A DNA stretch of 64,000 nt from Microbacterium hydrocarbonoxydans (GTDB lineage Bacteria; Actinomycetota; Actinomycetes; Actinomycetales; Microbacteriaceae): positions 992,001 through 1,056,000 of the forward strand of contig NZ_JAAKXW010000001.1 in NCBI RefSeq assembly GCF_011752045.1. The letters run 5' to 3'. A model generated the notes under the pieces. The model searched no databases. It was not told the DNA's origin and was given only the letters and a program-made list of their open reading frames with translations. Made by a program: the position numbers and the translations under genes. Shown one piece after another: positions 48,357 through 56,878 of this stretch (position 1 is the stretch's first letter; every line of letters starts with the position of its first letter).

Positions 48357-51300
48357 TTCGTCTCCCTCCGGTCGCTCAGCGCACCGCATGCGCTCACCGC
48401 CGGGATGGTGTGGATCCGGCACGGCTTCACGCGGCCTGCCTGGGTGTCGCTGCAGTGGGACTCGACCTGCGCCGTGAAGCTCGAGGCCGACATGCCGCGG
48501 GCGGCCTCGGCCACCCGGCGCAGGAAGGAGTCGCGGGCCTCGTCGTCGAGGGTGTGCTGGTGGGCGATCCGGTAGTCGCTCTTGGCGAGCGTCTGCGACA
48601 CGACCACCAGACGCGCGCCGGTGAGCGACTCGGCGGGCGCCCCCTCGATGAGCCCCTGCTGGACGGCGATCTGATACGCCGCGAGCTGAGCGTGCTCTGC
48701 CACCTTCGCCTCCCCCACCGGTTCGCTCTTGCCCGTCTTCAGGTCGACGATGACGGTGCGGCCGTCCGATGCCGCAGCATCGATCGGGCGCCAGCCGCTG
48801 CGTGCGCCGCGCGACTCCGGATGATCGCCGCTCCCCGGCGGGTACTGTTCGACGCGATCGATGAAGCCGTGGATGATCGCCTGGCCCGCGCGATCCTCTC
48901 CGACGGGGTGCGCCGCGGGCGCGTCGGAGACGTCCACGGCGAAGCGGAACTCCACCTCGCTGGCGATCACCCGGCCGCCGTCTCGCCGCACAGCGCCCAG
49001 GTAGGAATGCAGCCGGTCGACGTAGGTGTCCGCGCGCCGTCGCTCCTTCCTGCCGATCCACTCCGTCTCGAAGTCGAGCTCGGGCCAGTGCTCGTCGACG
49101 ATCGCGCGCATCCGCTCGAGGTCGCCGTCCGGCACCTTCTCCATCGCCTCGTGCACGATCGTGCCGATGCCCGCGGTCGGCGGCATCACGGTGTCGCCGC
49201 CGAGTGCCGAGACCACCCAGTTGACGCCGCACTCCTCGAAGGACTCCATCTTCGACGGCGACACCCTCGCACCGTCGACGGCGAGGTCGCGCAGCGGGGC
49301 GCCGGTGGAGGGCGGACGCACTCCGTACCAGTCAGCCGGGTCTGCGCCGGGTACGCCCTCCCTCGCGAGGACGGCCAGCTGTGCGGCCGCCTCCGCCCTG
49401 GCGTCCGCGGAGGAAGAGGTCGTGAGCACGCGACGATGCCGGGCCACGAGGCCGCGCAGCGTGAGCGGATGCTCGGCCGAGGCATGCAGCTCCGGCGGCT
49501 CCGGCGCGGGCAGGAATCCGAAGAAGGGGCTCGGCGTCATGTCGTCATCGTCGACCGCGGTGATGAGCAGCCGCCGTCGTGGCCGGGACACGGCGCGGAC
49601 GAAGAGCCGGAGCTCGTCGTGCAGCGCGGCGCGCCTCCGGTCCAAAGCTCCCGGCGGCTCGGCGACCGCACCGGTGCGGGCCGCGGCGAGCGCGTCGGCG
49701 AGGCGCCAGGTCTGCAGCATCCCTCCCCGCAGTCGCACGTTCGGCCAGATGCCGTCCTGCACCCCGGCGACGACGACCGCGTCGAACTCCGTGCCGAGAG
49801 CGGTCGCGGGGGTCAGCAGGGTGACCCGGCCGGGGCGATCCGGGCTGGAGAGGGAGTCCTCGGGGACCTCGCTGTCGAGGATGTCGCGCACGAAGATCTC
49901 GGGCTTCTCGTTCGGGGTGCGCTCGACGAACCTCTTGGCGGCGCCGAACAGGGAGACGAGGGCGTCGAGGGCGCGGGCCGTCTCGGCTCCCGTCGCCTGC
50001 AGCGCCATCTCCCGCCAGGCGACCTCGAGACGGCGGCCGTCGACCGCTCGCGCCTGCTCCCAGACGCGCCAGAGCAGGTCGTGGATCGTCTCGCCCTGCG
50101 CGGCGGCGAGGCTCACCGCCGCGACCGTCTCGGCGAACCGCGCCGCGGTGCGGGACTCGGGGGCGTCGATGAGCGTGAAGTGGGCGGGCGCGGCGAACGC
50201 CTGCCGCAGCAGCTCCCTCGCAGGCGTCGAACCGCCCTGCTCGAGCTCGATGTGCCGCAGCCGGGCGCGGAGGCGCCGCAGGCCGATGGCGTCCATCCCG
50301 CCGAACGGTGTGCGCAGCGCCTCCTCGAGCTCCTGCGGCGTGCGCTCCTCGGCCGGGGTCAGCGCCAGCCGGACGATGCCGACGATGTCGCGCACGATCG
50401 TCTCGCTGCCGAGGGGGCGCTGCACGCCGGCTGCCCTGGTCGGGATCTCCCTCGCCGCGAGCTCCGTCTCGAGCTGCGTGACCTGGCGCGTGTCGTGCGC
50501 GATGACGGCCATCCGGTCCCACGGGACGTCGGCGCGGAGGTGCCAGTCCCGCATGACGCCGGCGATGCGGTCGAGCTCCTCGTGCGGCGAGGGCGCGATG
50601 AACGTCGTGAGCACGGCGTCGGCGGTGTCCGCAGGCTCCGCGGGGGCGGGCGGTCGACGGTGCTCCACGCGGCCGGAGACGCCGATCGCCTGCGTCACTG
50701 TGCGGGTGAGCGCGGTCAGCGGCGGCGCCTGGCGATGCGGCGCATCCAGCACGTGGACGTCGCCGAGCGCACCGGCGAGCTGCGCGAACAGCTCGGGACT
50801 CGCACCGCGGAAGGCGCCGGAGGAGATGTCGGGATCACCGAAGGCGAGCACGGCCGCCCCCCTGCCGCGGAGGGCCTGCGCCACTGCGACGCCGCCGCGG
50901 GTGAGCTCCTGCGCGTCGTCGATGAGAACGACGCGCAGCGCGGCCAGCGGACCGAGACCGGCGGCGTCGGCGGTCTGCAGGATGCCGCACGCCTCGGCGA
51001 GGAGGTCGGCTGCGTCGCGATGGGCGGCGCGCGCCTGGTCGAGCACGGCGCGATAGTCGTCCATGAAGTCGGCGACGGCCGCCCAGACCTCATCGCCGGT
51101 GGCGCGCAGCTCGGCCGGCCGCGCTCCCAGCTCGGCGCACTCCGCGATGAACGCGCGCAGCTCCGAGCGGAAGCCCTTCGACGCCCGCACCGACGCGCTG
51201 AGCGCGTCCGGCCAGCCGATCCGGCCGTCCTCGGCGTCCCCGGCGAGCAGCTCGGCGATGAGCCGGTCCTGATCGGCGCCGGTGAGCAGGGCCGGGGGCT

Positions 51301-51604
51301 CCTCTCCCTCCCGCACCATCGCACCGCGGACCAGCTGGAACGCGAAGGAGCCCAGCGACCGCGCGAGCGGACCCGGCGTCGCCTGGCCGATCCGCACGCC
51401 GATGCGGTCGCGCAGGGCGGTGGCCGCCTGACGGCTCGGCGTCAGCACCAGCACCTCCTCAGGGCGGAGCCCGCCGGCGTCGAGCAGGTGCACGACCCTG
51501 TCGATGAGCGCGCGGGTCTTGCCCGTCCCCGGTGCGCCGATGATCACTCCGGATGCGTCGACGGCGGCGCCGACGACGGCTCGCTGCGCGGCATCCTCTG
51601 TCAT
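48353..51604 (-). CDS. adnA: AdnA-like helicase-nuclease subunit, 1083 aa
   Basis: The partner subunit of AdnB. The motor domain has GVIIGAPGTGKTRALIDR (Walker A) and a motif II of VVLIDDAQEL, where relatives with full motors have DExQ. Motif III is AFGDPDISSGAFRGA. These are weaker motor motifs than in AdnB, as reported for AdnA. The C-terminal nuclease has HGFIDRVEQYPPG and TVIVDLKTGKSEP, with the D and K of the RecB nuclease family, and a region with several cysteines (SFEECGVNWVVSAL upstream, late CSDTQ, CRIHTIP) that may bind a cluster. ATG 51604 follows TAGCGT by seven bases. Matches Rv3202c in order and size. Confidence 0.9.
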   Translation of the reverse strand: MTEDAAQRAVVGAAVDASGVIIGAPGTGKTRALIDRVVHLLDAGGLRPEEVLVLTPSRQAATALRDRIGVRIGQATPGPLARSLGSFAFQLVRGAMVREGEEPPALLTGADQDRLIAELLAGDAEDGRIGWPDALSASVRASKGFRSELRAFIAECAELGARPAELRATGDEVWAAVADFMDDYRAVLDQARAAHRDAADLLAEACGILQTADAAGLGPLAALRVVLIDDAQELTRGGVAVAQALRGRGAAVLAFGDPDISSGAFRGASPELFAQLAGALGDVHVLDAPHRQAPPLTALTRTVTQAIGVSGRVEHRRPPAPAEPADTADAVLTTFIAPSPHEELDRIAGVMRDWHLRADVPWDRMAVIAHDTRQVTQLETELAAREIPTRAAGVQRPLGSETIVRDIVGIVRLALTPAEERTPQELEEALRTPFGGMDAIGLRRLRARLRHIELEQGGSTPARELLRQAFAAPAHFTLIDAPESRTAARFAETVAAVSLAAAQGETIHDLLWRVWEQARAVDGRRLEVAWREMALQATGAETARALDALVSLFGAAKRFVERTPNEKPEIFVRDILDSEVPEDSLSSPDRPGRVTLLTPATALGTEFDAVVVAGVQDGIWPNVRLRGGMLQTWRLADALAAARTGAVAEPPGALDRRRAALHDELRLFVRAVSRPRRRLLITAVDDDDMTPSPFFGFLPAPEPPELHASAEHPLTLRGLVARHRRVLTTSSSADARAEAAAQLAVLAREGVPGADPADWYGVRPPSTGAPLRDLAVDGARVSPSKMESFEECGVNWVVSALGGDTVMPPTAGIGTIVHEAMEKVPDGDLERMRAIVDEHWPELDFETEWIGRKERRRADTYVDRLHSYLGAVRRDGGRVIASEVEFRFAVDVSDAPAAHPVGEDRAGQAIIHGFIDRVEQYPPGSGDHPESRGARSGWRPIDAAASDGRTVIVDLKTGKSEPVGEAKVAEHAQLAAYQIAVQQGLIEGAPAESLTGARLVVVSQTLAKSDYRIAHQHTLDDEARDSFLRRVAEAARGMSASSFTAQVESHCSDTQAGRVKPCRIHTIPAVSACGALSDRRETK

Positions 51605-51611
51605 GTCATCC

Positions 51612-51617
51612 ACGCTA
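51612..51617 (-). promoter_or_regulatory. Candidate -10 (TAGCGT), leaderless adnA start
   Basis: TAGCGT, GGATGAC, ATG(51604) on the minus strand. It would drive the adnA-adnB operon. The seven-base spacer has no Shine-Dalgarno sequence. Confidence 0.5.
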
Positions 51618-51715
51618 CTGGGGCACGCGGACATCCTCCCCCGGGAGCGCGATGCCCCGGTGTGCGCTCACGGCGAAACCGGTCCCGTGCGCCGATCCCG
51701 CCGCGCGGCCCGGGG

Positions 51716-51721
51716 GTAGAG
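51716..51721 (+). promoter_or_regulatory. Candidate -10 (TAGAGT) for the DUF3107 gene
   Basis: TAGAGT lies 49 bases before the GTG at 51771. It would give a leader of about 43 bases with the ribosome site AAAGGGAG, so this gene is led, unlike its divergent neighbour. Confidence 0.45.
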
Positions 51722-51770
51722 TTGGGCGAGTCCCGACCTTCACGGTCGCACCGCATCAAAGGGAGCACGC

Positions 51771-51995
51771 GTGGAAATCCGCATCGGCATCATCAACACC
51801 GGCCGCGAGCTGAGCTTCGAGACCGCAGCGAGCGCTGACGAGGTCCGCAGCCAGGTCACGGCCGCCCTCGAGCAGAGCACCGCGCACCTGAGCTTCGCCG
51901 ATGTGAAGGGCAACTCCTACCTCGTCCCCACCGCGAACCTCGCCTACATCGAGCTGGGCACCGAGGAGTCGCGCCGGGTCGGCTTCGTCGCCTGA
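51771..51995 (+). CDS. DUF3107 small protein, 74 aa
   Basis: A short conserved actinobacterial protein. The whole sequence is recognisable: it begins MEIRIGIINTGRELSFETA, has ADEVRSQVTAALEQSTAH and LSFADVKGNSYLVPT, and ends LAYIELGTEESRRVGFVA. The predicted fold is beta-alpha-beta. M. tuberculosis has the same small protein (TB9.4, Rv3208A). Function is unknown. The start is GTG 51771 with AAAGGGAG seven bases upstream. It is followed after seven bases by a small membrane protein gene that probably shares its mRNA. Confidence 0.92.
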   Translation: MEIRIGIINTGRELSFETAASADEVRSQVTAALEQSTAHLSFADVKGNSYLVPTANLAYIELGTEESRRVGFVA

Positions 51996-52002
51996 GTCCG
52001 GG

Positions 52003-52290
52003 ATGTACATCCTTCTCGCGCTGATCGGCGCGTGCGCCCTCGGCATCGCCGCCCACTTCCTCATCGGCGGCCGCGAGCTGCGCGGCGTCGCCGTCACGCC
52101 CGCGATCGCCACCGCGATCGCCGCTGTCGTCTACACGGCGATGCAGTGGGCGGGCGTCGGCGAGGGCAGCATCTGGCTGTGGCTCGCGAGCGTGCTCGGG
52201 GCCGTGGTCCTCGCCTCCGTCGCGACCGTCGCGCTCGTAGCGTCCCGTCGCCGATCGGATGCCGCCGCCAGGGCCGCGCTCGGCATCTGA
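52003..52290 (+). CDS. Small membrane protein, 95 aa, unknown function
   Basis: I do not recognise this protein. Three hydrophobic segments are visible: ILLALIGACALGIAAHFLIG at the N-terminus, VTPAIATAIAAVVYTAM in the middle, and WLWLASVLGAVVLASVATVA near the end, with a basic cytoplasmic tail RRRSDAAARAALGI. The codon pattern is normal for the region. Its start lies seven bases after the DUF3107 stop, which suggests co-translation. Similar three-helix proteins occur beside DUF3107 in related genera as far as I recall, but I assign no role. Confidence 0.72.
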   Translation: MYILLALIGACALGIAAHFLIGGRELRGVAVTPAIATAIAAVVYTAMQWAGVGEGSIWLWLASVLGAVVLASVATVALVASRRRSDAAARAALGI

Positions 52291-52553
52291 GCACGGGCCT
52301 GTTGCATCGCGTCTGATGCGCCGGTCGGAACCGCCGGCGGCCCGACCGGCGTGCGGTTGACCACCTCACCTGCGTGAGATCGGACGTCGCCTGCGCGAAA
52401 AGTAGGAGCGCGACGGCGACACGCCGTGTCGCGGTCTTCTCCCACGGCGTGTCGCGCGGAAAGTCCGACGTTTCGCACCGCCCCGGGGACAGAAGCAGAT
52501 AGATCCCCGGTCAGGACACGGTGGCTGAGCGCAGAGGCGAGGAGGCCGTCCGC
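52291..52553. repeat. Convergent intergenic region with nested palindromes (REP-like)
   Basis: This 263-base gap separates two convergent genes and holds no gene. GCGACACGCCGTG at 52416-52428 is exactly inverted at 52443-52455 with a 14-base spacer. Within the first arm, GCGACAC-GCC-GTGTCGC (52416-52432) folds as a second, competing hairpin. A bidirectional terminator is plausible; the design also resembles interspersed palindromic elements of high-GC genomes. Confidence 0.65.
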
Positions 52554-53267
52554 CTAGGAGGCGAGTCCCATCGCGTCCATGCGGCGGGCGTGGGCGCCCA
52601 TCAGCTCGGTGTACACCGGTTCGATGCGCTCGTCGTCCATCGCGGCCAGCCGCTCGGGGCGCAGCGCCGAGCGGCACACGAGGATGGTGTCGCCGACGAG
52701 CCGGCGCGCCCACATCGACAGCAGCGAGCGCCACTCCCCGTCGCTCTCGATCGTCTCCTGCATGATCGCGACGATCTCCTGGCGCGCGTCGTCCTCGCTG
52801 AGGATCTCGACGACCCTGGCGCCGGTGTCGCCGTAGCTGCCGGCGAGCGCAAGGTAGAAGTCGTCCAGCATCCCGGCCGTGATGTACACGGCGAGGAGCG
52901 TCTCCCGCGGCCGTGCCCCGATCGTCTTGCGCCGGAACGCGTCGAGGTTCTCGCGGAACGGGAGCATGAGCTGGGTCGGGTCGTCGCCGCGCTCGGCGAT
53001 GAGGTCGACGATCGCCCGGTGCTTCGTCAGCGCGGCGCCCGCCGCCCGGGACAGCGACTCCTTCTCGGCGAGCTCCGGGGTGGCGCGGATGAGCCGCGTG
53101 AGGGTCTCGAAGTAACCCAGCTGAAGGTAGGCCGCCTGGCCCAGGAAGCGGTTCAGCTCGGGGGCGAGCTCGGCGAAGTCGACGCGGGTCGCACCGCTCT
53201 GCTCCCCGCGACTGCGCAGCGTGAGCGTGCGCCTCGGGGTCCGCCGCTTCCAGAACCAGTTCACCAC
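52554..53267 (-). CDS. Ferritin-like fold protein (MiaE-like), 237 aa
   Basis: An all-alpha protein of the family annotated as 'ferritin-like fold-containing' or tRNA-hydroxylase (MiaE)-like. Helices with conserved acidic and histidine residues include VDFAELAPELNRFLGQAAYL, LQLGYFETLTRLIRATPEL, GAALTKHRAIVDLIAERGDD, and RETLLAVYITAGMLDDFYLA. These fit the di-iron four-helix bundle, though I cannot map every ligand. Rv3210c lies in the same relation to a DEAD-box helicase. Several in-frame GTG codons lie at the start; I chose 53267 because TATTGT ends seven bases before it. GTG 53276 or 53264 are alternatives. The substrate is unknown. Confidence 0.78.
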   Translation of the reverse strand: MVNWFWKRRTPRRTLTLRSRGEQSGATRVDFAELAPELNRFLGQAAYLQLGYFETLTRLIRATPELAEKESLSRAAGAALTKHRAIVDLIAERGDDPTQLMLPFRENLDAFRRKTIGARPRETLLAVYITAGMLDDFYLALAGSYGDTGARVVEILSEDDARQEIVAIMQETIESDGEWRSLLSMWARRLVGDTILVCRSALRPERLAAMDDERIEPVYTELMGAHARRMDAMGLAS

Positions 53268-53274
53268 GACGTTC

Positions 53275-53280
53275 ACAATA
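53275..53280 (-). promoter_or_regulatory. Candidate -10 (TATTGT) for the ferritin-like gene
   Basis: TATTGT followed by GAACGTC and the GTG at 53267 on the minus strand. It overlaps the alternative upstream GTG at 53276, which would then be inside the promoter. Confidence 0.4.
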
Positions 53281-53322
53281 CTCGGGCGAAGCCGCTCTTC
53301 CGGGTGCGCGCACCCCCTCGGG

Positions 53323-53328
53323 TAGGCT
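53323..53328 (+). promoter_or_regulatory. Candidate -10 (TAGGCT) for the DEAD-box helicase gene
   Basis: GGGTAGGCTGG reads on the plus strand. A start near 53335 would give a leader of about 55 bases with AGAAGG before the GTG at 53390. Confidence 0.5.
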
Positions 53329-53389
53329 GGTGCTGTCCCCGCCGTCGGAGCGGGGCCCGCGCCTGTGGCACATGAGAAGGCGTGGACAC

Positions 53390-54955
53390 GTGAACGTGGC
53401 GGCCTTCGCATGGTCGCCGGACAGGCAAATTGAACAAGTGACAACTTTCGCTGATCTCGGAATCGATCAGGACATCGTCGACGCACTCGCCTCCAAGGGG
53501 ATCGTCGACGCCTTCCCCATCCAGGAGCAGACCATCCCCCTGGGCCTTCCCGGCCAGGACATCATCGGTCAGGCCAAGACGGGCACCGGCAAGACCTTCG
53601 GCTTCGGCATCCCCGTCGTGCAGCGGCTCGGGCAGGACCCGGAGCCCGGCGTCAAGGCGCTCATCGTCGTGCCGACCCGCGAGCTCGCGGTGCAGGTGTA
53701 CGAGGACATCGACCTGCTGACCAGCAACCGCTCGACGAGCGTCGTCGCGATCTACGGCGGCAAGGCCTACGAGGGTCAGATCGACCAGCTCAAGGCCGGC
53801 GCGCAGATCGTCGTGGGCACTCCCGGTCGTCTCATCGACCTGGCGAACCAGCGCCTGCTCGACCTCTCGCACGCGGCCGAGGTCGTGCTCGACGAGGCGG
53901 ACAAGATGCTCGACCTCGGCTTCCTCGCCGACATCGAGAAGATCTTCCAGAAGGTCCCGCCGGTCCGGCACACGCAGCTGTTCTCGGCGACGATGCCGGG
54001 GCCGATCGTCGCCCTCGCGCGCCGGTTCATGACGAACCCGATCCACATCCGGGCGAACGACCCCGACGAGGGCCTCACCCAGGCGAACATCAAGCACGTC
54101 GTCTACCGCGCGCACTCCCTCGACAAGGACGAGGTCATCGCCCGCATCCTGCAGGCCGAGGGCCGCGGCAAGACCGTGATCTTCACGCGGACGAAGCGCG
54201 CTGCGCAGCGTCTCGTCGACGAGCTCAGCGACCGCGGCTTCAACGTGGGCGGCGTGCACGGCGACATGGGCCAGGACCAGCGCGAGCGCTCCATGGCCGC
54301 GTTCAAGGCCGGCAAGCGCGACGTGCTCGTCGCGACCGACGTCGCCGCTCGCGGCATCGACGTGGACGACGTCACGCACGTCATCAACCACACCATCCCC
54401 GATGAGGAGAAGACGTACCTGCACCGCGCCGGCCGCACCGGCCGCGCCGGCAAGACCGGCATCGCGGTGACGTTCGTCGACTGGGAGGACCTGCACAAGT
54501 GGGCCCTCATCAACCGCGCGCTCGAGTTCGGGCAGCCGGAGCCGACGGAGACCTACTCCTCGAGCCCGCACCTGTACGAGGACCTGAACATCCCCGAGGG
54601 CACCAAGGGTCGTCTCGTCTCCGCGCCGAAGGCCGAGAAGCCGGCACGCGCCCCGCGTCCTGAGCGGGCTGCGGATGCTGCCGCCGAGGGCACCTCCGAG
54701 GGCGGCACCCGTCGCCGTCGCCGTCGCCGCGGCGGCGCGAACCCGGTCGGCTCGACGTTCGCCGACGGCGCGCAGGAGACGACCTCCTCCGACGCGCACA
54801 CGGCACCGGCCGCAGACCGCGGCGCCGAGGGAGCCGGCACCCACGACGGAGCCGGCAAGGAGCATCACGACGGCAAGCCGGCTCCGGCACGTCGTCGCCG
54901 TCGCCGTCGCGGCGGGTCCGGCGGGGCAGGGGCGGCTCCGGTCGCCGGAGCCTGA
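53390..54955 (+). CDS. DEAD-box ATP-dependent RNA helicase (RhlE-like), 521 aa
   Basis: A superfamily 2 RNA helicase. Q motif: TFADLGIDQDIVDAL with FPIQEQTIP. Motif I GQAKTGTGKTFGFG, Ia VVPTRELAVQ, Ib VGTPGRLIDL, II VVLDEADKMLD, III LFSATM, IV VIFTRTKRAA, V VATDVAARGIDV, VI HRAGRTGRAGK. The C-terminal ~110 residues are disordered and basic, with two runs TRRRRRRRGG and RRRRRRRGGSGG, as in RNA-binding tails of RhlE/CsdA types. I chose the GTG at 53390 (AGAAGG upstream); GTG 53438 just before TTFADLG is the main alternative. The 3' end overlaps the convergent DUF817 gene by 91 bases. Confidence 0.92.
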   Translation: MNVAAFAWSPDRQIEQVTTFADLGIDQDIVDALASKGIVDAFPIQEQTIPLGLPGQDIIGQAKTGTGKTFGFGIPVVQRLGQDPEPGVKALIVVPTRELAVQVYEDIDLLTSNRSTSVVAIYGGKAYEGQIDQLKAGAQIVVGTPGRLIDLANQRLLDLSHAAEVVLDEADKMLDLGFLADIEKIFQKVPPVRHTQLFSATMPGPIVALARRFMTNPIHIRANDPDEGLTQANIKHVVYRAHSLDKDEVIARILQAEGRGKTVIFTRTKRAAQRLVDELSDRGFNVGGVHGDMGQDQRERSMAAFKAGKRDVLVATDVAARGIDVDDVTHVINHTIPDEEKTYLHRAGRTGRAGKTGIAVTFVDWEDLHKWALINRALEFGQPEPTETYSSSPHLYEDLNIPEGTKGRLVSAPKAEKPARAPRPERAADAAAEGTSEGGTRRRRRRRGGANPVGSTFADGAQETTSSDAHTAPAADRGAEGAGTHDGAGKEHHDGKPAPARRRRRRRGGSGGAGAAPVAGA

Positions 54956-55866
54956 GACACCGCAGAGGGGGCGGATGCTGCAGCTGCGGCATCCGCCCCC
55001 TCTGCCGTCCGCACGCGGCCGGCAGGGCGCTGCGGCGGATACACCCACGTGACCATCACGACCGAGATGATCATCAGCAGGAACCAGGAGCTGACCTTGC
55101 TCGGAGACACCGGCTGCCAGGCCGCGACCTGGTCGGGATAGACCCAGGCGCCGGACCAGGTGCCGATGTTCTCCGCGGCGTAGATGAACACGGCGACGCC
55201 GGCGAACACGGCGAGCAGCGGCAGCCTCAGGGTGCGGCGCCACACGCGCGCATGCATCACTGTCGGCAGCCAGAGCAGGACGACGGCGGCGAGGAGCACC
55301 CAGCGCGCGTCCCACCAGAAGTGGTGGGTGAAGAAGTTCGCGTAGATCGCCGCGGCGAGCGCCGTGGTGAGCCAGCGTCGTGGGTAGCGGACGAAGCCGA
55401 GGTCGAACAGCCGGTGCACGCGCACCATGTACGAGCCGACGGCCGCGTACATGAACCCGCTGAAGAGGGGCACCGCGCCGAGGCGGAGAACGCCGTCCGC
55501 GGCGTACGCCCAGGAGCCGGCATCGGTCTTGAACAGCTCCATGGCGGTCCCGGCGATGTGGAACAGGACGATCACCCAGACCTCGCGGCCGGTCTCCAGC
55601 CGGAACACGAGCATCGCGACCTGGATCAGCACGGCCGCGAGCGTCAGCGCGTCGTTGCGCGCGAGGGCGGCGTCGTCCGGATACCACAGCCGTGCGGCGA
55701 CGATGACGACGAGGAGCGCCGCTCCGAAGACGCACGCCCATGCCTGCTTGAGCATGAACACGGCAGCTTCGACGAGACCGGCGCGCACGCCGTCTGCGGG
55801 GGCCTCACGGAGGATGCGGTGAGCTGCCGCATCGATGCGCTGCTCGAGGGTTGTGGCACGCTGCAT
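54865..55866 (-). CDS. DUF817 polytopic membrane protein, 333 aa
   Basis: A membrane protein with about eight helices and conserved aromatic and histidine residues: VWVIVLFHIAGTAMELFKTD, GSWAYAADGVLRLG, VPLFSGFMYAAVGSYMVR, YANFFTHHFWWDARW, and IYAAENIGTWSGAWVYPDQ. This pattern identifies DUF817 (YoaT-type); function unknown. The conserved part ends near residue 285. The last ~50 residues are low-complexity and come from reading through the DEAD-box helicase terminator (54963-55004) and then antisense to its Arg-rich tail. ATG 55866 follows TACCGT by seven bases. Confidence 0.84.
   Translation of the reverse strand: MQRATTLEQRIDAAAHRILREAPADGVRAGLVEAAVFMLKQAWACVFGAALLVVIVAARLWYPDDAALARNDALTLAAVLIQVAMLVFRLETGREVWVIVLFHIAGTAMELFKTDAGSWAYAADGVLRLGAVPLFSGFMYAAVGSYMVRVHRLFDLGFVRYPRRWLTTALAAAIYANFFTHHFWWDARWVLLAAVVLLWLPTVMHARVWRRTLRLPLLAVFAGVAVFIYAAENIGTWSGAWVYPDQVAAWQPVSPSKVSSWFLLMIISVVMVTWVYPPQRPAGRVRTAEGADAAAAASAPSAVSQAPATGAAPAPPDPPRRRRRRRAGAGLPS
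54963..55004 (+). terminator. Hairpin terminator of the DEAD-box helicase gene
   Basis: GCAGAGGGGGCGGATGC (54963-54979) is an exact inverse of 54988-55004, with an eight-base loop. It starts eight bases after the helicase stop. On the other strand it lies inside the DUF817 reading frame. Confidence 0.8.
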
Positions 55867-55873
55867 GCCGGGA

Positions 55874-55879
55874 ACGGTA
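55874..55879 (-). promoter_or_regulatory. Candidate -10 (TACCGT), leaderless DUF817 start
   Basis: TACCGT, TCCCGGC, ATG(55866) on the minus strand. It sits in the 63-base gap after the PHP gene stop region. Confidence 0.45.
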
Positions 55880-55929
55880 TCCGGCCTGATCGACAGTCCG
55901 CAGGGAGGTTCCCGACAGAACGCCGTGCG

Positions 55930-56793
55930 TCAGGGATAGCGGGGCGGGGTGCCGGTGCCTCGGGCGATCAGTCGGGCGACCATCTCCTCGGACGTGGTGT
56001 TCTCACCGGGACGGTTGGGCTTCCCGGTGCCGTGGTAGTCGCTGGAGCCGGTGACGATGAGGTCGTGCGCGGCGGCGATCTCGCGCAGCGTCCGCTTGCC
56101 GGCCGCCGTGTTCTCACGGTGGTCGATCTCGAAGCCTCCGAGACCGGCGGCGATCAGCTTCTCGATGAAGGGGACCGGCATCATCCGGTCGCGCCCGGAC
56201 GTCGCCGGGTGCGCGATGATCGCCACTCCCCCGGCTTCCGTGATCAGACGCACCGCGGTGAGCGGATCGGGAGCGTAGTGCGGCTCGTAATAGCCCTCGC
56301 GCGGGTGCAGGATGCCGTCGAAGGCCTCGGTCCGGTCGCGCACGATGCCTCTCGCGACGAGGGCGTCGGCGATGTGCGGGCGCCCGACGGTGGCGTCGAG
56401 GGTGGTCTGCTCGAGCACGTGCTCCCAGAGCAGGTCGTAGTCCCGGCCGATGCTGCGGACGATGCGCTCCGCCCTCCCCACCCGGTCGTCGCGGATCCTG
56501 TCGGTCTCCGCCCGGAGCGCCTCGTCGAGCGGATCGAAGAGGTAGCCGAGCACGTGGACGCTGCGCCATTCGTGCTTCGCGGACAGCTCCATCCCTGGGA
56601 TGAAGGTCACGCCGAGCGCGGCCGCGGCGTCCCCGGCCTCCGCCCAGCCCGTCGTGCGGTCGTGATCGGTGAGCGCGACGGTGCGGACCCCGTGCGCGTG
56701 CGCCTGTCGCACCACCTCGGCGGGTGACTCCGTGCCATCGGAATGGTTGGAGTGCAGGTGCAGGTCCGCCGGGCCCGCGAAGAGGTTCGCCAT
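55930..56793 (-). CDS. PHP-domain phosphoesterase (RNase AM-like), 287 aa
   Basis: A metal-dependent phosphohydrolase of the PHP family. Metal ligands are visible in DLHLHSNHSDGT (H-x-H near residue 11), VALTDHDRTTGW, GMELSAKHE, AIIAHPATSG and VTGSSDYHGTGK. The length and order match the 5'-3' RNase AM / 3',5'-nucleoside bisphosphate phosphatase branch (YciV-type), which trims short RNA and pAp; this assignment is from family knowledge. I chose ATG 56793 because CGGAGG and TACGCT lie right before it. It is divergent from an EEP-family gene across 85 bases. Confidence 0.87.
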   Translation of the reverse strand: MANLFAGPADLHLHSNHSDGTESPAEVVRQAHAHGVRTVALTDHDRTTGWAEAGDAAAALGVTFIPGMELSAKHEWRSVHVLGYLFDPLDEALRAETDRIRDDRVGRAERIVRSIGRDYDLLWEHVLEQTTLDATVGRPHIADALVARGIVRDRTEAFDGILHPREGYYEPHYAPDPLTAVRLITEAGGVAIIAHPATSGRDRMMPVPFIEKLIAAGLGGFEIDHRENTAAGKRTLREIAAAHDLIVTGSSDYHGTGKPNRPGENTTSEEMVARLIARGTGTPPRYP

Positions 56794-56799
56794 CCTCCG

Positions 56800-56805
56800 A
56801 GCGTA
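56800..56805 (-). promoter_or_regulatory. Candidate -10 (TACGCT), PHP gene start
   Basis: TACGCT, CGGAGG, ATG(56793) on the minus strand. The spacer happens to contain a Shine-Dalgarno-like GGAGG, too close for normal use. Confidence 0.5.
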
Positions 56806-56865
56806 CCGAGACAGGAGAGCACCGGCGCGCCCGCGGAGCGGCAGAGACTTCACAGGCGGTCCTCC

Positions 56866-56871
56866 TAGGCT
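56866..56871 (+). promoter_or_regulatory. Candidate -10 (TAGGCT), EEP gene start
   Basis: TAGGCT followed by GGAGGGG and the ATG at 56879. It lies 60 bases from the divergent TACGCT box, so both promoters are closely spaced. Confidence 0.55.
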
Positions 56872-56878
56872 GGAGGGG

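Noticed and set aside
44883..49232. Long N-terminal extension of the AdnB-like gene
   Set aside because: Residues before the GTG at 48356 are Arg-rich and overlap the AdnA nuclease domain in another frame. The GTGA junction gives a better start.
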